Source: an uncultured Clostridia bacterium (GTDB lineage: Bacteria > Bacillota > Clostridia > Oscillospirales > Acutalibacteraceae). From it: a stretch of 11,044 nucleotides of DNA. The stretch is from contig CALWMQ010000167.1 of NCBI GenBank assembly GCA_944382025.1, positions 1-11,044 on the forward strand, read 5' to 3'. The notes beneath the pieces were generated by a model. It worked only from the letters and a program-made list of their open reading frames with translations. It searched no databases and was not told the origin of the DNA. Positions 6,649 through 11,044 of the stretch are shown here, one piece after another (position 1 is the first letter of the stretch; each line of letters starts with the position of its first letter). The translations under genes were made by a program, and so were the position numbers.

Positions 6649-7554
6649 ATGTCCGCTTGTATTACCGTACCGCAGGTGACCGATTCGGGGGCAGTCCGAG
6701 GAATGATCACCGCTCTCAGGAGCCGGTACAGTTTTTTGAATACCCTGCCGGTGGGCCGCAGTGCCGTGGGGCGGGAAATCATGGGTCTGGTGATGGGAGG
6801 CGGCCGGGAACGGGTATTGATCAGCGGCGCGTTCCATGGCCAGGAATGGCTGACGGCCCTGACGGCGCTCCGGCTGTGCGAGGAGCTGTGCCATGGCCTG
6901 GCCACAGGGGAAAAGCTGGCGGAATGGGATTTATCCCGGGCCATGGCGGGCCGGTGTGTGGTGATGGTGCCCATGGTCAACCCGGATGGGGTGGATATCG
7001 CCATCCACGGCTCCCAGTCGGCGGGAGCCCTGGCCCAATCGGTACAGGATATGGGAGGAGATGAGCCTGGAGCGTGGCAGGCGAATGCCCGTGGAGTGGA
7101 TATCAACCATAATTTTAACGCAGGCTGGGATCTATTGCAAGAGATGGAACGAAAAAAAGGCATTACCGGCCCCGGCCCCCGGCAATGGGGAGGCCCGGCT
7201 CCGGGGAGCGAATCAGAAACCCGAGCGATGGTCAATCTGTGTAAAAAGGGACGGTTCCGCCATGTGGTAGCGCTCCATTCCCAGGGGGAGGAAATCTATT
7301 GGGAGTATGGGGAACGCACCCCGGACAGATCCCGCCTGATGGCAGCGGTCATGGCGTCGGCCTCGGGATATGGGGTAGCCAGGCCGGAAGGGCTGGCTTC
7401 TCATGGAGGGTTTAAGGACTGGTTCATCCAGGAATACGGGCGGCCTGGCTTTACCATCGAGCTGGGGAAAGGGGAGAACCCTCTGCCGGTGGAAGGGTTT
7501 GAGGAGATGTATGAAAAGGCCAGGGAAATGCTGCTGCTTGCCCTGATGATGTAG
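6649..7554 (+). CDS. M14 family zinc metallocarboxypeptidase, cytosolic type
   Basis: The 301-aa protein has the M14 zinc site: HGQE (His63, Glu66) and the third ligand His210 in ALHSQGEE, plus the catalytic glutamate Glu271 in FTIELGKGENP. The substrate-binding segment reads RGVDINHNF (148-156); many M14 enzymes have N-R where this has N-H. The overall pattern resembles clostridial gamma-D-glutamyl-diaminopimelate peptidase-like proteins (endopeptidase I/MpaA group), which cut peptidoglycan peptides. No signal peptide or LysM domain is seen, so a role in recycling muropeptides inside the cell or mother cell is plausible but inferred. ATG 6649 is preferred because AAGGGGTG (6633-6640) precedes it by 8 nt; in-frame ATGs at 6622 and 6631 have no good site. 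It faces away from nudF across a 58-bp gap. Confidence 0.9.
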   Translation: MSACITVPQVTDSGAVRGMITALRSRYSFLNTLPVGRSAVGREIMGLVMGGGRERVLISGAFHGQEWLTALTALRLCEELCHGLATGEKLAEWDLSRAMAGRCVVMVPMVNPDGVDIAIHGSQSAGALAQSVQDMGGDEPGAWQANARGVDINHNFNAGWDLLQEMERKKGITGPGPRQWGGPAPGSESETRAMVNLCKKGRFRHVVALHSQGEEIYWEYGERTPDRSRLMAAVMASASGYGVARPEGLASHGGFKDWFIQEYGRPGFTIELGKGENPLPVEGFEEMYEKAREMLLLALMM

Positions 7555-8172
7555 CGCCAGAACCCTGCAGCAAACCGGCAGTCCGCTGACAAACGCCGTG
7601 AGCGGTACAGGCAGCGACCCTTTGTTGTCTCTTCCGGGAGGATGGGCCGCACCATCGGCCCTGGGAATACCAGGTTTGGGGTTCCGTCTCATGGCGGCGG
7701 GTATGAGCAGTGAAGGGACACACGGAAATTCCCCGTATCGGCGCAACAGGGGCGGTTGGTCAGGCCGGGAAGGCTACATACCGCTCTTGAGGGCGGTATG
7801 CGCATAGGGAGACTTGGAGAGGATTCGTATCCGCGGGCAGACTGGCGATCCGGGCTGACGCCCTGCGGGGAGGAAAGGATTCACGTTTGACACGGGTTTC
7901 GGACTTTTGGAAGCGGAGCCCCCGGATGCTGAGGCGCAAAGGAAGGCTGGATCGCCGGCACAGCCTTGGAAGGTCCGTCCCATGTATCCGGGATTTCCCG
8001 GCTGTCGGCCCAACTATACAGCGTCTGTTTTTCCTCGTATGTCCGGCCCGGTTGGCGGAAACCGCTCCCCTGCTCTGTTCAGCCGGTTTTCGGCACGGGC
8101 CGCGATGGATAGCATGGCCTCTAAGCCCCCTGCTTCAGCTGATGGAAGCGGATGCCGTTCTGCGGGTCCGCG
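7555..8172. other. GC-rich stretch without recognisable genes
   Basis: About 620 bp hold no reading frame that resembles a known protein or has a convincing ribosome binding site. Several inverted repeats are present: GGGCCG/CGGCCC (7644-7649, 7656-7661); nested TTCCGT-CTCAT with ATGAG and ACGGAA (7682-7692, 7703-7707, 7722-7727); CATACCGC/GCGGTATG (7777-7784, 7793-7800); GGCGATCC with GGATCGCC about 100 nt apart (7844-7851, 7949-7956); AAGGCTG/CAGCCTT (7943-7949, 7961-7967); and CCGGG/CCCGG (7988-7992, 7997-8001). A weak terminator-like GCTGT/ACAGC stem with TTTTT lies at 8001-8032. It could be a structured RNA, a decayed gene or spacer; none of the standard RNAs (RNase P, tmRNA, SRP, 6S, T-box) was recognised. 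Confidence 0.5.
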
Positions 8173-8202
8173 TTGACGGCAGGATCTCCGGGGGTGTATA
8201 AT
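8173..8202 (+). promoter_or_regulatory. Sigma-A promoter of the cat-EFR1-flaR-like unit
   Basis: TTGACG (8173-8178), an 18-nt spacer and a perfect TATAAT (8197-8202) make a strong sigma-A promoter. Its -35 element lies on the right arm of a small inverted repeat (GCCGT 8154-8158 / ACGGC 8176-8180), which could matter for regulator binding. The predicted start is near 8209, about 255 nt before the cat start codon. Confidence 0.75.
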
Positions 8203-8208
8203 TCTCTT

Positions 8209-8463
8209 GCCGGTTCAGTTCCGGACAGCCGTGGGAAGGGGGGACTTAGAGCGGCCCCTTTTCCCCTGAGAGCATCCCCTTCAGCGGCGATATTGGGCCG
8301 GACGGGGAGGTGCCTGCCCACAGGGCGGGCAGTGCGCGGATCCCCCGGACAAGCCGGCCCGGAAGGTACCATGGCCTTGCTGCGCAGCGGGTGGGGATTC
8401 CCGTCTGCCGGAGCGGGTTCCCATGGGAACCATACGTGCGAAAGGAAAAAGGAGGATATATGG
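8209..8463 (+). promoter_or_regulatory. Long structured 5' leader of the cat operon
   Basis: The leader can form a three-tier nested hairpin at 8295-8360: GGGCCGG (8295-8301) with CCGGCCC (8354-8360), CGGGG (8303-8307) with CCCCG (8343-8347), and TGCCTGCCC (8311-8319) with GGGCGGGCA (8323-8331) around an ACA loop. Ahead of it AAGGGG (8236-8241) can pair with CCCCTT (8255-8260). Downstream are the palindromes GCTGCGCAGC (8379-8388) and GGTTCCCATGGGAACC (8416-8431), the latter just before the AAGGAGG ribosome binding site. A 14-codon frame starts at the ATG inside the second palindrome (8423) and ends at a TGA overlapping the cat ATG. Gram-positive cat genes are often induced by translational attenuation; this leader is much longer and any such control is inference. 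Confidence 0.5.
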
Positions 8464-9087
8464 ATGACCTTTACCAAGATTGACCGGGAGACCTGGCCCA
8501 GGAAAGAGTATTTCGACCATTATTTTACGCAGGTACCCTGTACCTATAGCGCGGTGTTCAAACTGGATATTACCAAGCTGCGGCAAAGCGGCCGAAAGTT
8601 GTATCCAGCCATGCTGTTCTTCCTCTCCACGGTGGTGAACCGGCATCAGGAGTTCCGTATGGCCTGCACCTCTTCTGGTGACGTGGGATACTATGATGTG
8701 GTTCATCCCTGCTATACCATTTTTCATAAGGACACCCAGACCTTTTCCAACTTGTGGACTGAGTATACCCCGGAATATGAGGATTTTTGCGCGGCCTACG
8801 AACGGGATATGGCTGCTTATGGAAACTGCCAGGGGATGATGGCCCGTCCCGACACCCCTGAGAATACCTTTCCGGTGTCCATGATCCCCTGGGCCAGCTT
8901 TGAAGGCTTTAACCTAAACCTGCAAAAGGGATATGATTATCTGCCGCCTATTTTCACCATGGGCAGATTTTCCGAGGAAAATGACAGGATTGTGCTGCCG
9001 CTGGCGGTACAGGTACACCATGGGGTGTGCGATGGCTTCCATCTGTGCCGGTTGGTGAATGAGCTGCAGGAACTGTTAAACCTGTAA
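8464..9087 (+). CDS. catA: Type A chloramphenicol O-acetyltransferase
   Basis: This 207-aa protein matches type A chloramphenicol acetyltransferases along its length (usual length 207-220), cytosolic trimers that acetylate the 3-hydroxyl of chloramphenicol with acetyl-CoA. The catalytic signature HHGVCDGFH (185-193) has the general-base His186 and structural Asp190. Other family blocks are IPWASFEGFNLNL (141-153) and LPLAVQVHH. The position of Ser148 in CAT-I and CAT-III is Gly148 here, as I recall for staphylococcal-type enzymes. The start at 8464 follows AAGGAGG (8448-8454) and the family N-terminus MTFTKIDRETW; the frame is open for about 100 codons upstream but that part is leader. It is followed after 18 bp by the EFR1 gene. 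Resistance is not assured: many chromosomal homologues in gut Clostridia are untested and may act on other substrates. Confidence 0.92.
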   Translation: MTFTKIDRETWPRKEYFDHYFTQVPCTYSAVFKLDITKLRQSGRKLYPAMLFFLSTVVNRHQEFRMACTSSGDVGYYDVVHPCYTIFHKDTQTFSNLWTEYTPEYEDFCAAYERDMAAYGNCQGMMARPDTPENTFPVSMIPWASFEGFNLNLQKGYDYLPPIFTMGRFSEENDRIVLPLAVQVHHGVCDGFHLCRLVNELQELLNL

Positions 9088-9105
9088 ACAGGGGAGGATA
9101 GCGGT

Positions 9106-9840
9106 ATGATTTTTTATTTTTCCGGGACAGGGAATTCCCAATGGGCGGCGGAGCAAATCGGCGCTCTCACCGGGGATACGGTATGGGATATTGGGGCGAT
9201 GCGGGAAGCTCCCCCTATCCGAGAAGAAAAGCGGATTGGCCTGGTTTTCCCCATTTACGCCTGGGGCGTTCCGGAACCCGTACTGTCCTTCGCTGCAGCC
9301 CTGGAAAGGACGGACGCTTTTACCTTTGGGGTCTGTACATGCGGGGAAGAAGCGGGACAGGCTATGAAAAAGCTTTCCCGGATTTATCCTCTCCGCAGCA
9401 GTTACAGCCTGGTTATGCCAAACAACTATATTATCGGCGGGGATGTGGATGACGGGGAAACCGCCAGAGGCAAGATACGCGCCGCCTATGAGGAAATCCA
9501 ACGGCTGTCCCAGGAAATCCTGCGGAGAGAACCGGTATACCGTGTGACAGAAGGAAAGTTAGCGGGGATAAAATCCAGCCTGGTGAATTTTGGGTTCAAC
9601 AAATTTGCCCGGGGGACCGCATCTTTCCGTACAGGGGAGTCTTGTACCGGATGCGGCCTTTGCGCCAGGAACTGTCCGGCGTCGGCTATTTCTATGCGTG
9701 ATGGCAAGCCGGTGTGGGCAGGGCAGTGTTACCAGTGTCTGCGCTGTATTAACCGATGCCCGCAAGAGGCTATTCAATATGGGACAAGCACCGAAAAGCG
9801 GGGCCGTTACAGAATGGAAGACTATTTACAGAAGGACTGA
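9106..9840 (+). CDS. EFR1 family flavodoxin-ferredoxin fusion protein
   Basis: The 244-aa protein joins a flavodoxin-like domain and a two-cluster ferredoxin domain, the architecture of EFR1 family proteins common in gut Clostridia. The N-terminus MIFYFSGTGNSQWAA (1-15) is the FMN phosphate-binding loop, and FPIYAWGVPEPV (48-59) is the second conserved block. The C-terminal part has two 4Fe-4S motifs, CTGCGLCARNCP (Cys180, 183, 186, 190) and CYQCLRCINRCP (Cys208, 211, 214, 218). It presumably passes electrons between clusters and FMN in the cytosol; partners and physiological role are unknown. GGGGAGG (9091-9097) sets the start. The close spacing to cat (18 bp) and to the next gene (47 bp) suggests one transcript. 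Confidence 0.92.
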   Translation: MIFYFSGTGNSQWAAEQIGALTGDTVWDIGAMREAPPIREEKRIGLVFPIYAWGVPEPVLSFAAALERTDAFTFGVCTCGEEAGQAMKKLSRIYPLRSSYSLVMPNNYIIGGDVDDGETARGKIRAAYEEIQRLSQEILRREPVYRVTEGKLAGIKSSLVNFGFNKFARGTASFRTGESCTGCGLCARNCPASAISMRDGKPVWAGQCYQCLRCINRCPQEAIQYGTSTEKRGRYRMEDYLQKD

Positions 9841-9887
9841 AAGCCATCTGTTTGGACGGGATTTTTCAAGAGAGGATGGAGCCTGGT

Positions 9888-10394
9888 ATGAACAAAGTGC
9901 TGGTTATCGGCTGTCCGGGAGCGGGGAAAAGCACTTTTGCCCGGGCGCTGCGGGACATTGAGGGCCTGCCGCTCTATTATCTGGACAGGATATGGCACCA
10001 GCCGGATGGAAGCCATATTTCCCGGGAAGAATTTGATAGGCGGCTGGGGGAGATTCTGATCCGGGACCGCTGGATGATAGATGGGAATTACCAACGGACG
10101 CTGGAGCGGCGCCTGGGCAGATGTGACACGGTATTCCTGCTGGACTATCCGCTGCCGGTGTGCTTGGCAGGGGCGGCGTCCCGTATCGGGAAGCCGAGGG
10201 AGGATATGCCATGGATTGAACGGGAGTTTGATCCGGAATTCCGGCAATGGATTTTAGATTTCCCCCAAAAACAGCTTCCGCAGATCTACAGGCTGTTGGA
10301 AGGCTGTAAGGATGACAAACAGGTTTTTGTGTTCCGCTCCAGAGAAGAGGCGGAGGCCTATCTGGATCAGAGAAGGCAGCTGGCGCGGAGATGA
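9888..10394 (+). CDS. P-loop nucleotide-binding protein, FlaR / DNA topology modulation type
   Basis: This 168-aa protein begins with a Walker A motif, GCPGAGKST (8-16), and has the layout of adenylate kinase-like proteins annotated FlaR or DNA topology modulation protein: LYYLDRIWHQPDG (29-41), WMIDGNYQRTLERRL (62-76), FLLDYPLP (83-90, the likely Walker B strand) and an arginine-bearing lid region around RIGKPRED. The name comes from a Listeria gene reported to affect flagellin expression and DNA supercoiling; a small-molecule kinase is an equally reasonable reading, and the substrate is unknown. ATG 9888 is chosen because GGAG (9878-9881) precedes it and the P-loop starts at residue 8; an in-frame ATG at 9876 has poor spacing. 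It is the last recognisable gene of the cat unit. Confidence 0.85.
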   Translation: MNKVLVIGCPGAGKSTFARALRDIEGLPLYYLDRIWHQPDGSHISREEFDRRLGEILIRDRWMIDGNYQRTLERRLGRCDTVFLLDYPLPVCLAGAASRIGKPREDMPWIEREFDPEFRQWILDFPQKQLPQIYRLLEGCKDDKQVFVFRSREEAEAYLDQRRQLARR

Positions 10395-10614
10395 TATGGG
10401 CAAACGGTTTTTCTATGAAAGACAGGCGATGGTATCATTTGGCAGAGCGGCTTTAAGGACCATGGCTTTGGCCTTATGTGTGCGCGGGCAATCCGTCTTT
10501 GTCAGCGAAAGCTTGACGGGCAGAGGTTCCCTGCGCCTGTCAATCGGCCCAGCGTGAAGAGCAGGATATACCGGATTGTGAGTTTTTATTTTCTAAAATT
10601 CCGAAAAAATATGC
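10395..10614. other. Intergenic region after the FlaR-like gene
   Basis: A short open frame (ATG 10396 to TGA 10555-10557, 53 codons) follows the FlaR-like stop with GGAG (10387-10390) nearby, but its product resembles nothing known and is rich in arginine and small residues, so I do not call it a gene. The sequence turns AT-rich after 10575, ahead of the rimP promoter, as is usual for an upstream promoter region. Confidence 0.45.
10541..10587 (+). terminator. Possible terminator of the cat-EFR1-FlaR unit
   Basis: CAATCGG (10541-10547) can pair with CC-G-GATTG (10571-10578) with one bulged G, closing a loop of about 23 nt; TGAGTTTTTATTTTC follows, with five T residues at 10583-10587. The stem is imperfect and the loop long, so this is a weak call, but it is the only candidate between the FlaR-like gene and the rimP promoter. 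Confidence 0.3.
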
Positions 10615-10643
10615 TTGTAATCTGTAGAAACATGTGTTATACT
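10615..10643 (+). promoter_or_regulatory. Sigma-A promoter of the rimP operon
   Basis: TTGTAA (10615-10620), a 17-nt spacer and TATACT (10638-10643) with an upstream TG (10635-10636) giving an extended -10 form a strong sigma-A promoter. AT-rich DNA with A and T runs precedes it, like an UP element. The predicted start is near 10650, about 100 nt before rimP. Confidence 0.82.
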
Positions 10644-10649
10644 AACTGA

Positions 10650-10750
10650 TAGTGTATATGGTATGTGTAAAAGAGTGGGGCGACCCGCTCTTTTATGTTT
10701 GTTGGGGCGGTTTACCGCCTCCAAAGGATAGAAAGGCGGTTATATGCGTT
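10650..10750 (+). promoter_or_regulatory. rimP leader with terminator-like hairpin
   Basis: A hairpin at 10669-10694 pairs AAAAGAG with CTCTTTT and GGG with CCC through one T-G pair, capped by a GCGA tetraloop and trailed by TTTTATGTTTGTT, so it can act as an intrinsic terminator soon after the start site. Next, GGCGG (10706-10710) pairs with CCGCC (10715-10719), while ACCGCC (10714-10719) could instead pair with GGCGGT (10735-10740), which overlaps the rimP ribosome binding site AAAGGCGG. In B. subtilis the operon containing nusA has a NusA-dependent leader terminator used for autoregulation; the same control here is inference. Confidence 0.6.
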
Positions 10751-11044
10751 ATGCCTCAACCTAGAAAAGGATCCGGCCAGGGCCGGCCAGCGGGAAATAC
10801 GGCGGCGGTCTGTTGGGAGTTAGCCGCTCCTTTTGCCCGGCAGCTGGGCCTTACCCTATGGGATGTCCGCTTCGTCAAGGAGGGCGCTGACTGGTTCCTT
10901 CGGGTGGTCATCGATAAAGACGGCGGCGTTGGTATTGACGACTGTGTGGAAATGACCCATCTGCTCAGCCCCGCGCTGGACCAGGCGGATCCTATCCCTC
11001 AGTCCTACTGCCTGGAGGTTACCTCCCCGGGCATTGAGCGGGAA
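10751..11044 (+). CDS. rimP: Ribosome maturation factor RimP, 5' part
   Basis: The frame is open from ATG 10751 to the window edge (98 codons). It shows the RimP N-terminal domain: ELAAPFARQLGLTLWDVRFVKEG (24-46, family pattern of a helix then L-x-D-V-x-F), LRVVIDKDGGVGIDDCVEMT (50-69) and the diagnostic LEVTSPGIERE (88-98). RimP binds the free 30S subunit in the cytosol and is needed for its maturation. About 55 residues are missing beyond the window. The first 15 residues (basic, glycine-rich) are an unusual extension. The ribosome binding site AAAGGCGG is 11 nt from this ATG; an ATG at 10744 is better spaced but gives only a six-codon frame ending in TAG at 10762-10764. rimP normally heads the rimP-nusA-ylxR-infB operon, consistent with the promoter just upstream. 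Confidence 0.93.
   Translation, partial: MPQPRKGSGQGRPAGNTAAVCWELAAPFARQLGLTLWDVRFVKEGADWFLRVVIDKDGGVGIDDCVEMTHLLSPALDQADPIPQSYCLEVTSPGIERE

Noticed and set aside
7887..7892. Perfect -35 hexamer TTGACA
   Set aside because: No -10 element is present at 15-19 nt spacing (17 nt downstream reads GAAGCG), so it is not called a promoter.
8152..8463. In-frame 104-codon extension upstream of cat
   Set aside because: The family N-terminus and a strong ribosome binding site fit ATG 8464; the upstream residues are a Gly/Pro/Arg/Ala mix typical of translated non-coding DNA, and the promoter TATAAT lies inside it.
10396..10557. 53-codon frame after the FlaR-like gene
   Set aside because: A possible GGAG site precedes it, but the product has no similarity I recognise and no coding-like features; kept only as a note in the intergenic entry.

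Overview
The window looks like chromosomal DNA of a GC-rich, spore-forming member of the Clostridia (Firmicutes), probably of the Oscillospiraceae/Ruminococcaceae type. The reasons are strong AGGAGG-type ribosome binding sites, consensus sigma-A promoters, a SpoIIID-like fragment, a TSCPD-domain protein, an EFR1-type flavodoxin/ferredoxin protein, a FlaR-type P-loop protein, and a rimP leader like those of other Firmicutes. No tRNA, rRNA, CRISPR array or insertion sequence was seen.

Layout. Bases 1-582 are the 3' end of a COG2865-type ATPase/winged-helix regulator. It converges, across a shared hairpin terminator, on a short minus-strand fragment of the sporulation regulator SpoIIID (666-815). 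A plus-strand sigma-A promoter (1077-1105) and a roughly 200-nt leader with two terminator-like hairpins precede a three-gene unit: a PHP-domain phosphoesterase, a TSCPD (TIGR03905-type) protein and an unrecognised 195-aa protein. This unit ends at a bidirectional terminator (3148-3199). On the minus strand an apparent operon runs from a Nudix ADP-ribose pyrophosphatase (6590-6051) through the RNA-binding accessory protein Tex (5907-3730) to a DUF2752 membrane protein that overlaps the end of tex by 14 nt.

Divergent from the Nudix gene is an M14 zinc carboxypeptidase (6649-7554). It is followed by about 620 bp with no recognisable gene but many hairpins. A near-consensus promoter (8173-8202) then starts a roughly 255-nt, strongly foldable leader ahead of a type A chloramphenicol acetyltransferase gene, which appears to be co-transcribed with an EFR1-family iron-sulfur flavoprotein and a FlaR-like nucleotide-binding protein. 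The right edge holds the promoter, leader hairpin and first 98 codons of rimP, the usual first gene of the rimP-nusA-infB operon.

Most of the gene content is ordinary housekeeping and accessory metabolism. The most interesting parts are non-coding: three separate promoter-plus-hairpin leaders (PHP operon, cat operon, rimP), the unexplained 7555-8172 stretch, and the truncated spoIIID-like gene with a possible sigma-E promoter.
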